From Bacteroides sp. CAG:545 (GTDB lineage Bacteria; Bacteroidota; Bacteroidia; Bacteroidales; UBA932): a DNA stretch of 19,971 bases. Position 1 is the first letter of the stretch. Each line of letters opens with the position of its first letter. The stretch covers positions 1-19,971 of the forward strand of contig HF996028.1 in NCBI GenBank assembly GCA_000432515.1. The letters are read 5' to 3'. The notes below the pieces were generated by a model, which did no database searches, was not told the origin of the DNA, and saw only the letters and a list, made by a program, of their open reading frames with translations. The translations under genes and the position numbers were made by a program. Shown piece by piece: positions 13,989 through 19,971 of this stretch.

Positions 13989-15014
13989 TTATTTCTTGGC
14001 TGCAGTAGAATTCCCTTCTACCATTTCCGGCTTCAGGATAACGCTCTCAGCCGGCTTTCCCTGAATCATATTTACAAGCACCTCTACCGACTTCTCTCCG
14101 AGAGCCTTCAACGGCTGAACGATATGGGTTACCGATGTAGAGTACAACTGGTAGATATCGCTCACGTCAAATCCGATGACGGCCAGATCATCAGGAGTCT
14201 TGAGATTCAGGTCGCGCATGGTCATAAGAGCGAGCGCCGACAATGAATACGTAGGCAGGAACAATGCTTCCACACCACGGGAAACCGCATCCTTGATGAT
14301 GGCAGGCACTTCCTCGTTTGCCTTGGCATAAGAGGTATAATGCACGCCCACATTGTCATACAGATCATTGTCCATCATAGTTTGTCTGTAACCGGTCTCA
14401 CGCTCCTCCAGACTGGAAATGCCCAACGAATATGAAACCATCTCAATCTTCTTGTAACCATGGTCAATGAAGAGCTGGGTAGCCATCTTACCGGCCTCCA
14501 CGTCATCCAGAAGGACCTTGCCGACCTTTTCGAGACTGTCAATGTCACGGTCGAGCAGAACTACAGGAACTCCGGCAACAGTAGCTTTACGGATACCAGC
14601 TTCACCGCCTGCACATGGAGCGACGATAACTCCGTCAATGTTATGTGCAAGTACCGCGTCCATCACGCTCTCAAGCCGTTCTGCGCTTTCGTCTGAACTT
14701 GCAAAAAATACAGTATAGCCGAAACTCTTCGCCTTGTCCTCGATACATCTGGAGATACCGGCAAAGAATTTATTGGAAATGTCATTCGGAATAACAGCAA
14801 TTGAATTTGATCGCCCGCTACGGAGGGATGCTGCGGCAAAATTACGCCTGTAACCAAGCCTCTGAGCCACCTGAAGCACACGCTTAGCCGTTTCAGCATT
14901 CACCGGGCAATCCAAGTTGCCGTCCTTGTCCCTTTTGGCATTCATGACGAATGAGACAAGTGTGACTGAAACCTTCGCTTCTCGAGCTACATCTCTGATA
15001 GTGATTCTTTTCAT
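13989..15014 (-). CDS. LacI-family transcriptional regulator
   Basis: I start the protein at the ATG ending at 15014, which gives MKRITIRDVAREAKVS, the standard LacI N terminus; upstream in-frame codons look untranslated. The 341-residue product has a helix-turn-helix at about 3-28 (IRDVAREAKVSVTLVSFVMN). An unusual loop of about ten residues (AKRDKDGNLDCPVN) precedes the hinge-side helix ETAKRVLQVAQRLGY, and I recall this loop from Bacteroidota relatives. The periplasmic-binding-protein-like sensor domain spans about 63-335 (SNSIAVIPNDISNKFFAGI, GVIVAPC, VVLLDRDID, DDLAVIGFDVSD). It probably senses a sugar or sugar phosphate. It converges on nagB, so a role in amino-sugar control is possible but unproven. 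Confidence 0.92.
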   Translation of the reverse strand: MKRITIRDVAREAKVSVTLVSFVMNAKRDKDGNLDCPVNAETAKRVLQVAQRLGYRRNFAAASLRSGRSNSIAVIPNDISNKFFAGISRCIEDKAKSFGYTVFFASSDESAERLESVMDAVLAHNIDGVIVAPCAGGEAGIRKATVAGVPVVLLDRDIDSLEKVGKVLLDDVEAGKMATQLFIDHGYKKIEMVSYSLGISSLEERETGYRQTMMDNDLYDNVGVHYTSYAKANEEVPAIIKDAVSRGVEALFLPTYSLSALALMTMRDLNLKTPDDLAVIGFDVSDIYQLYSTSVTHIVQPLKALGEKSVEVLVNMIQGKPAESVILKPEMVEGNSTAAKK

Positions 15015-15022
15015 AATTATTA

Positions 15023-15078
15023 AATCGATTACAAAGCATTTAGCAATGCAATTTAGCCTATTTTTTAATAATTTCAAA
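15023..15078 (-). promoter_or_regulatory. Candidate promoter and operator of the LacI-type gene
   Basis: On the minus strand TTTG (15078-15075), 19 bases, then TAAATTGC (15055-15048) resemble the -33/-7 pair, the second box imperfect. Downstream lie two dyads: GCATT-TAGC-AATGC (15036-15049) and AATCGATT (15023-15030), the latter a palindrome with the central CG typical of LacI-family operators and only 9 bases before the start codon. Autoregulation is a reasonable guess. The spacer from 15015 to 15143 holds no gene. Confidence 0.3.
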
Positions 15079-15143
15079 ATCTTTCAGGCTTTTCCTTTAA
15101 AATGTTCGGCAAAGCCCCCGTATTTGCTGCGCAATTGTCACAT

Positions 15144-15174
15144 AAAAAGGGACGATAATTACTTATCATCCCTT
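15144..15174 (-). terminator. Terminator of hppA
   Basis: On the minus strand AAGGGA-T-GATAA pairs with TTATC-G-TCCCTT across one mismatch and a GTAA loop, then TTTTT follows. The stem begins 6 bases after the hppA stop codon. Confidence 0.82.
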
Positions 15175-15180
15175 GAAAAA

Positions 15181-17367
15181 TCAGCCCAACATCACGGTAA
15201 GTCCCGCCATCACGATCGACACCATACTCATAAGCTTTATCAGGATATTAAGTGACGGTCCTGAGGTATCCTTGAACGGATCGCCTACCGTATCACCTAC
15301 GATAGTAGCTTTATGGCAATCGGAGTTCTTGCCTCCCAAATGTCCTTCTTCCACATATTTCTTTGCATTGTCCCAAGCGCCTCCTGAATTGGCAAGGAAT
15401 ACAGCAAGCACGAAACCTGAACCCAGACCTCCTGCCAGCAGGCCCATCACACCGGCCACGCCCAGACAGAGTCCTGTCAGCACTGGCACCGCGATGGCAA
15501 TCAATGAAGGGAATATCATTTCTCGCTGTGCTCCCAAAGTGGATATTTCCACACAACGCGCATAATCAGGTCTTCTCTCGCCGGTAAGTATGCCCTTGAT
15601 TTCAGCGAACTGACGACGCACTTCCGTCACCATCTTCTGCGCAGCACGTCCTACGGCATTCATTGTAAGTCCGCAGAAAAGGAACGACATCATCGCACCG
15701 ATAAACACACCTACAAGCACGCGTGGATTCATGAGGTTCACCTGGTAGTACTCGACCATCTGCGGAATCATAGCGCTCGCCACATCCACTATCTTGTCAC
15801 CCAGTGTCAATGTCTCTCTGCCGATATGCAAAAGGCCGATCTTGACTTCCTCAATATAGGACGCCAACAAAGCGAGTGCTGTCAATGCGGCAGAACCGAT
15901 GGCAAAGCCTTTTCCAGTAGCGGCAGTGGTATTTCCCAATGCGTCCAGCACGTCAGTTTTCTGGCGGACTTCCGGATCCAGACCGCTCATCTGGGCATTG
16001 CCGCCGGCATTGTCCGCAATCGGACCGTAAGCGTCAGTGGCCAATGTTATGCCCAATGTGGAAAGCATGCCGACTGCAGCGATACTGATTCCGTAAAGGC
16101 CCTTGCTGATAAGCGCAGGGTCTAACGAGAAGCCTGTCGCGAACAGGTATGACAGCATGATGGCAACAGCTATTGTCACAACAGGGATTGCTGTAGAAAT
16201 CATTCCCAAGCCCATACCGCTGATGATGACGGTAGCAGAACCTGTCTTGGCGCTTTCCGCGAGTTTCTGCGTAGGCTTATATGAATGGGACGTATAATAT
16301 TCCGTAGCCTTTCCTATAATCACTCCGGCCAGGAGTCCTGAAAGCACTGAGAGCGACAGCATCCACCAGTTGTCGAAGCCAAGGACATAGAATATACCGA
16401 AAGAGAGGACTGCGATAAGGCTCGCGCTCAAGTTGGTTCCTTTGCTCAATGCGCCGAGAAGTTCCTGCAGGTCAGCACCTTCACGAGTACGTACAGCATA
16501 AATGCCGAGTACCGAGAGAACTACGCCCACTGCAGCAATACACATAGGCGCGAGGACAGCTCTCGTCTGCCATTCAACGTCGCCGAAGAATGCGGATGCA
16601 CCCAATGCCATAGTCGCCAGGATCGCACCGCAATATGACTCATACAGGTCTGCACCCATACCTGCGACGTCACCTACATTGTCACCAACATTGTCTGCGA
16701 TGGTGGCAGGGTTGCGGGGGTCATCCTCAGGGATGTCCGCCTCCACTTTTCCGACGATATCGGCCCCGACGTCAGCAGCCTTGGTATAGATACCTCCGCC
16801 GACTCTGGCGAAAAGCGCCTGGGTGGAAGCTCCCATTCCGAAAGTAAGCATAGTGGTCGTAATAGTAACGAGCGTCTGGGAAGAGTCAGGATCGCCCACA
16901 AAGCACTTGAGCACGAAGTACCAGATGGAAATGTCCAAAAGTCCGAGACCGACCACGGTCAATCCCATAACCGCACCTGAGCGGAAAGCCAGCTTCAGGC
17001 CCGAGTTCAATGACTTGGTAACGGCATTTGCTGTCCTTGCAGACGCATAGGTAGCCGTTTTCATTCCGATAAAGCCGGCAAGTCCGGAGAAGAATCCTCC
17101 CGTAAGGAATGCGAACGGAACCCAAGGATTCTGGATGTGGAAGCCATAAGCCAGCACAGAGAAGAACAGAGCCAGGATGACGAATACTATCGTCACCACT
17201 TTATACTGCTGCTTAAGATAAGCCATCGCACCGTCTCTTACGTACTGGGCGATTTCCTTCATCGTTACAGTTCCTTCGCTTTCCTTCATCATCTGATGAA
17301 AAAAGAGCCAGGCAAAAAACAGCGCCACGATGGCCGCTGCAGGCACAATGTAGAATAGTGAATTCAT
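15181..17367 (-). CDS. hppA: Membrane-bound ion-pumping pyrophosphatase, K+-dependent type
   Basis: The 728-residue integral membrane enzyme hydrolyses cytosolic pyrophosphate and pumps Na+ and/or H+ outward, recovering energy from biosynthesis. It should have about 16 transmembrane helices. The substrate site is clear: DVGADIVGKVEADIPEDDPR (acidic, Mg-PPi binding), NPATIADNVGDNVGDVAGMGADL, and near the C terminus KKYVEEGHLGGKNSDCHKATIVGDTVGDPFKDTSGPS. The K+-determining segment reads GNTTAATGKG with Ala at residue 482; lysine there marks K+-independent H+ pumps. K+-dependent members include Na+ and dual Na+/H+ pumps, so the ion is not settled, though Na+-type pumps are known in gut Bacteroides. 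It has its own promoter and terminator and is not part of the ribosomal operon upstream. Confidence 0.96.
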   Translation of the reverse strand: MNSLFYIVPAAAIVALFFAWLFFHQMMKESEGTVTMKEIAQYVRDGAMAYLKQQYKVVTIVFVILALFFSVLAYGFHIQNPWVPFAFLTGGFFSGLAGFIGMKTATYASARTANAVTKSLNSGLKLAFRSGAVMGLTVVGLGLLDISIWYFVLKCFVGDPDSSQTLVTITTTMLTFGMGASTQALFARVGGGIYTKAADVGADIVGKVEADIPEDDPRNPATIADNVGDNVGDVAGMGADLYESYCGAILATMALGASAFFGDVEWQTRAVLAPMCIAAVGVVLSVLGIYAVRTREGADLQELLGALSKGTNLSASLIAVLSFGIFYVLGFDNWWMLSLSVLSGLLAGVIIGKATEYYTSHSYKPTQKLAESAKTGSATVIISGMGLGMISTAIPVVTIAVAIMLSYLFATGFSLDPALISKGLYGISIAAVGMLSTLGITLATDAYGPIADNAGGNAQMSGLDPEVRQKTDVLDALGNTTAATGKGFAIGSAALTALALLASYIEEVKIGLLHIGRETLTLGDKIVDVASAMIPQMVEYYQVNLMNPRVLVGVFIGAMMSFLFCGLTMNAVGRAAQKMVTEVRRQFAEIKGILTGERRPDYARCVEISTLGAQREMIFPSLIAIAVPVLTGLCLGVAGVMGLLAGGLGSGFVLAVFLANSGGAWDNAKKYVEEGHLGGKNSDCHKATIVGDTVGDPFKDTSGPSLNILIKLMSMVSIVMAGLTVMLG

Positions 17368-17398
17368 ATTGGGCGTTATTATTACGTTTATAGTACTA

Positions 17399-17455
17399 CG
17401 AAACGAAACTTATTGAAACGTTAATATGTTTCGTTACGCAACTTCATTGGTTTCG
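17399..17455 (-). other. Repeat-rich 5' leader of hppA
   Basis: The predicted leader of about 86 bases carries repeated CGAAAC/GTTTCG words. On the plus strand AACGAAAC (17402-17409) can pair with GTTTCGTT (17428-17435), an 8-bp stem. Alternatively GAAAC (17415-17419) can pair with GTTTC (17428-17432). A further GTTTCG lies at 17450-17455 and overlapping CGAAAC copies at 17399-17409. The pairings are mutually exclusive, so the leader could switch shape; it could equally be binding sites for a protein. It matches no riboswitch I recognise. Confidence 0.4.
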
Positions 17456-17459
17456 CAAA

Positions 17460-17489
17460 CAAAGTTAGAATATATTTTTAGAAAACCAA
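17460..17489 (-). promoter_or_regulatory. Predicted promoter of hppA
   Basis: On the minus strand TTG (17489-17487), 19 bases, then TAACTTTG (17467-17460), a match to TAnnTTTG. The start would be near 17453, giving a long leader before the ATG at 17367. The promoter sits directly downstream of the rplQ terminator, so hppA is transcribed independently of the ribosomal genes. Confidence 0.68.
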
Positions 17490-17502
17490 TACACAGAATA
17501 CG

Positions 17503-17537
17503 AAAAAAGAGGGGAAAGACACTGGTCTTCCCCTCTT
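17503..17537 (-). terminator. Terminator of the rpsK-rpsD-rpoA-rplQ operon
   Basis: On the minus strand AAGAGGGGAAGAC (17537-17525) pairs with GTC-T-TTCCCCTCTT (17520-17507) with one bulged base and a 4-base loop, then runs into six T residues. It lies 22 bases after the rplQ stop. Confidence 0.92.
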
Positions 17538-17558
17538 GAACATATTATCGAGTAATGA

Positions 17559-18053
17559 TTACTCAGCCTTAGGTGCTTCTGCTTCTGCAGCAGGTGCCTC
17601 TGCAACTGGAGCCTCAGCTGCTGGAGCTTCAGCTTTCTTTGCGCGGCTACGGCGAGTAGTCTTCTTAACCTCTTTCTTTGCCTCGAGAGCTGCCTCGTTG
17701 AAATCAACGAACTCGATGAGAGCCATCTCTGAACCGTCACCCTGTCTGAAGCCGACGTGGAGGATACGGAGGTATCCGCCAGGACGGTCAGCAATCTTAG
17801 GGGCGATTGTGCGGAAAAGCTCAGCAACAGCTTCCTTGTTCTTGAGATAACTGAAGACGATACGACGAGAATGTGTAGAATCGTCTTTTGACTTGGTAAC
17901 AAGCGGCTCAAGGTAAGACCTCAAAGCCTTTGCTTTCGCTACTGTTGTAGTAATTCTCTTATGCAGGATAAGAGAGCACGACATGTTGGCGAGAAGGGCC
18001 TTGCGGTGACCGCTCTGGCGACCAAGATGATTGATTGCTTTATTGTGCCTCAT
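17559..18053 (-). CDS. rplQ: 50S ribosomal protein L17
   Basis: L17 binds 23S rRNA near the exit tunnel of the large subunit. The 164-residue protein opens MRHNKAINHLGRQSGHRKALLANM, the invariant N terminus, and has HKRITTTVAKAKALRSYLEPL and GGYLRILHVGFRQGDGSEMALIEFV. The conserved part ends near residue 120. A tail of about 40 residues follows, first basic (KKEVKKTTRRSRAKKA), then repeating Ala-Pro-Glu (APAAEAPVAEAP). Such tails occur in Bacteroidota L17 and are likely disordered. The start is 2 bases after the rpoA stop, so translation is coupled. Confidence 0.98.
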   Translation of the reverse strand: MRHNKAINHLGRQSGHRKALLANMSCSLILHKRITTTVAKAKALRSYLEPLVTKSKDDSTHSRRIVFSYLKNKEAVAELFRTIAPKIADRPGGYLRILHVGFRQGDGSEMALIEFVDFNEAALEAKKEVKKTTRRSRAKKAEAPAAEAPVAEAPAAEAEAPKAE

Positions 18054-18055
18054 AT

Positions 18056-19066
18056 TTATGCGTTATTCTTTTTCTTAGGTTCAATATTGTACTTGGTAAC
18101 ATCCATACCGAACGAGAGTTTCATCTTGTCAAGCATCTGGTCGATCTCATTGAGCGATTTCCTTCCGAAGTTGCGGAATTTCATCAGCTCAGGTCTTGAG
18201 TTAGAAACCAGATCGGCAAGAGTGTCGATCTCAGCTGCCTTCAAGCAGTTGTAGGCTCTTACTGAAAGTCCGAGGTCAGACAGCTTGTTGAGAAGAAGAT
18301 GTCTCATGCGGAGTGATTCCTCGTCAAGTTCTTTGGAATCAGGAACAACTGCACTCTCGAGAGCGAGCTTCTTGTCATCCGTAAATAACTTGAAGTGATA
18401 GATGAGGATGTTTGCAGCGTCCTGAAGCGCAGCATTTGGAGAAATGGAACCGTCAGTAATGATTTCGAGATTCAGTTTCTCGTAGTCAGTCTTCTGTTCA
18501 ACTCGCCAAGGCTCCACTGTCCAGTTCACCTTACGGATAGGAGTGTAGATCGCGTCAACAGGAATTGTTCCGATCGGCGTATTCTCATCTCTTTCTTCCT
18601 CAGCCGGTACGAAGCCGCGGCCTTTGGTCACTGTGAGGGAGATTTCGAGTTTAACTGAAGGCTCCAGAGAGCAAATGTGCAACTCAGGATTGAGCACCTT
18701 GAAAGAAGACAATCCCTTGGAGATATCCTCCGCAGTAAACTCCTGTTTACCGCTAACGGTGATATTTGCCACCTCTGAGTCTACAGAATCAACCATCCTC
18801 TTGAGTCTTACTTGCTTAAGATTGAGAATGATGTCATTCATACCTTCGATAACACCAGGGATGGTATCAAATTCCTGATCCACACCGCTGATTTTTATCG
18901 AGCTGATAGCAAAACCTTCCAGAGATGAAAGCAATATGCGGCGAAGAGCGTTTCCGATAGTCGTGCCATAGCCAGGCTCAAGAGGCCTGAACTCGAAACG
19001 GCCGACTGTCTCGGTACCTTCGAGCATTATTACCTTATCCGGTTTCTGAAATGCTAAGATTGCCAT
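18056..19066 (-). CDS. rpoA: DNA-directed RNA polymerase subunit alpha
   Basis: The 336-residue alpha subunit assembles RNA polymerase and contacts upstream DNA and activators. The N-terminal domain (about 1-235) includes the dimerisation block FEFRPLEPGYGTTIGNALRRILLSSLEG. The C-terminal domain (about 255-325) holds LSDLGLSVRAYNCLKAAEIDTLADLV and FGRKSLNEIDQML. It ends in a short lysine-rich tail (EPKKKNNA). It sits in the canonical alpha operon, 21 bases after rpsD and 2 bases before rplQ. Confidence 0.99.
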   Translation of the reverse strand: MAILAFQKPDKVIMLEGTETVGRFEFRPLEPGYGTTIGNALRRILLSSLEGFAISSIKISGVDQEFDTIPGVIEGMNDIILNLKQVRLKRMVDSVDSEVANITVSGKQEFTAEDISKGLSSFKVLNPELHICSLEPSVKLEISLTVTKGRGFVPAEEERDENTPIGTIPVDAIYTPIRKVNWTVEPWRVEQKTDYEKLNLEIITDGSISPNAALQDAANILIYHFKLFTDDKKLALESAVVPDSKELDEESLRMRHLLLNKLSDLGLSVRAYNCLKAAEIDTLADLVSNSRPELMKFRNFGRKSLNEIDQMLDKMKLSFGMDVTKYNIEPKKKNNA

Positions 19067-19087
19067 ATTGATTCTTTTTAGGTGTTA

Positions 19088-19693
19088 CTATTTAGAGTAC
19101 AGGTCGACGATGAGCTGCTCGTTGATGTTCTCAGGGATATCTGCCCTTGTAGGAACATTGAGGAACTTGCCAACAAGAGTCTTAGGGTCGAACTCCAGCC
19201 ATGCATACTTCTTTGCAGAAGCCACACTGTTCTGGATAGCCTCGAGGCTCTTTGATCTTTCCCTTACGGCGATTACATCGCCAGCCTTGACCTGAGCAGA
19301 AGGAATATTGCAAACTTTGCCATTGAGAGTGATGTGACAATGGAGCACAAGCTGTCTTGCAGCAGCTCTTGTAGGAGCGATTCCGAGACGGTAAACGAGG
19401 TTGTCAAGTCTTGACTCGAGGAGAATGATGAGGTTCTCACCTTTCTGTCCTGCCAGACGACAAGCTTTCTCGTAAGTGTTGCGGAACTGTCTTTCAAGAA
19501 CGCCGTACATATATTTCACTTTCTGCTTTTCCTTCAACTGATTTCCGTATTCAGTCGATTTTCTGGCACGCTTTCTTGCGGCACCGTGCTGTCCCGGAGG
19601 ATAGTTTCTCTTTTCGAAATCCTTATCAGCTCCATAGATCGGCTCGCCGAACTTGCGCGCGATTTTAGTACTTGGTCCAGTATATCTTGCCAT
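19088..19693 (-). CDS. rpsD: 30S ribosomal protein S4
   Basis: S4 is a primary 16S rRNA binder that starts small-subunit assembly and, in many bacteria, represses its own operon. The 201-residue protein begins MARYTGPSTKIARKFGEPIYG and lacks the N-terminal zinc-binding cysteines, so it is the metal-free form. The S4 RNA-binding domain (about 90-155) has LDNLVYRLGIAPTRAAARQLVLHCHITLNGK. The C terminus is NINEQLIVDLYSK. The gap to rpsK is 27 bases and to rpoA 21 bases; I see no obvious S4 autoregulatory structure in either gap. Confidence 0.99.
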   Translation of the reverse strand: MARYTGPSTKIARKFGEPIYGADKDFEKRNYPPGQHGAARKRARKSTEYGNQLKEKQKVKYMYGVLERQFRNTYEKACRLAGQKGENLIILLESRLDNLVYRLGIAPTRAAARQLVLHCHITLNGKVCNIPSAQVKAGDVIAVRERSKSLEAIQNSVASAKKYAWLEFDPKTLVGKFLNVPTRADIPENINEQLIVDLYSK

Positions 19694-19720
19694 AGTAATT
19701 TGTAATCTTTAAATGTTCAA

Positions 19721-19971
19721 TTAAACTTTACGACGGCCTTTAGGTCTGCAACCATTGTGCGGCATAGGAGTAACGTCAATGATTTCTGTTACCTCGATAC
19801 CAGCCTGGTTAATCGTTCTGATGGCAGACTCACGTCCGGCACCAGGACCTTTTACATAGACCTTAACTTTACGGAGGCCTGCATCGAATGCTACCTTGGC
19901 AGCATCCTCAGCTGCAACCTGAGCTGCATACGGAGTGTTCTTCTTAGAGCCTCTGAAACCGCTCTTACCAG
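19721..19971 (-). CDS. rpsK: 30S ribosomal protein S11 (partial, N terminus outside window)
   Basis: The last 82 residues of S11 are present, ending at a TAA read from 19723-19721. They run from GKSGFRGSKKNTPYAAQVAA through VKGPGAGRESAIRTINQAG to DVTPMPHNGCRPKGRRKV, the conserved S11 C terminus that lines the platform near the mRNA exit. About 45-50 residues and the start codon lie beyond the window edge. It is the first visible gene of the alpha operon, 27 bases upstream of rpsD. Confidence 0.98.
   Translation of the reverse strand, partial: GKSGFRGSKKNTPYAAQVAAEDAAKVAFDAGLRKVKVYVKGPGAGRESAIRTINQAGIEVTEIIDVTPMPHNGCRPKGRRKV

Noticed and set aside
14917..15255. Plus-strand frame of 112 residues across the regulator-hppA spacer
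   Set aside because: It runs antisense through the start of the LacI-type gene and the end of hppA and across a terminator; the translation has no recognisable features.
17536..17850. Ala/Ser-rich plus-strand frame opposite rplQ
   Set aside because: It is the antisense reading of the Ala-Pro-Glu tail and body of L17, so its apparent low-complexity repeats are a by-product.
1..19971. Possible mobile element, prophage, defence island, tRNA or CRISPR array
   Set aside because: Reading both strands I found no transposase, integrase, phage gene, defence-gene module, tRNA cloverleaf or regularly spaced repeat; the gene content is mostly core and uniform in style.

Overview
The window reads as chromosomal core DNA of a member of the Bacteroidota, most likely order Bacteroidales. 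Three things point there. Several genes have upstream elements of the Bacteroidota housekeeping type (TTTG-like box, about 20 bases, TAnnTTTG) and little Shine-Dalgarno sequence. The window has an ECF sigma factor followed by an anti-sigma/outer-membrane beta-barrel fusion. It also has a NagB-like/PIG-L fusion beside nagB and the order rpsK-rpsD-rpoA-rplQ. I cannot name a genus. Coding density is high, no stretch over 300 bases lacks a gene, and I see no tRNA, rRNA, insertion sequence, phage gene or CRISPR array.

Bases 1-3168 (+ strand) hold the last codons of what looks like dut, a spacer with a duplicated hairpin/promoter module, a secreted TPR protein and an EnvC-type murein hydrolase activator with a degenerate LytM domain. 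Bases 3240-6458 (+) are the most interesting part. An ECF sigma factor overlaps a gene for a protein with a cytosolic anti-sigma-like head, one inner-membrane helix, a long low-complexity linker and a C-terminal outer-membrane beta-barrel. This architecture corresponds to the dual membrane-spanning anti-sigma (Dma) class known from Bacteroides. A strong terminator and then a cysteine-rich lipoprotein of unknown function follow.

Bases 6442-9404 hold tsaE (-) and ispE (+), which diverge from a symmetric promoter region, and then an mlaE-mlaF transporter pair (-) without an adjacent mlaD. Bases 9527-13917 (+) hold a comM/yifB AAA ATPase and an amino-sugar operon. That operon pairs a NagB-like/PIG-L fusion, whose NagB half lacks two catalytic residues, with an intact glucosamine-6-phosphate deaminase. 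A bidirectional terminator separates it from a convergent LacI-family regulator (13989-15014, -).

Bases 15181-19971 (- strand) hold a membrane pyrophosphatase of the K+-dependent type with its own promoter and a repeat-rich leader. Upstream of it in transcription order is the alpha operon rpsK (partial)-rpsD-rpoA-rplQ, closed by a clear terminator.

The main biological threads are envelope construction and surveillance (EnvC, sigma/Dma, lipoprotein, MlaEF), amino-sugar use that could draw on cell-wall or host glycans, and core information processing. The sigma/Dma pair and the pseudo-deaminase/deacetylase fusion are the best candidates for new biology.
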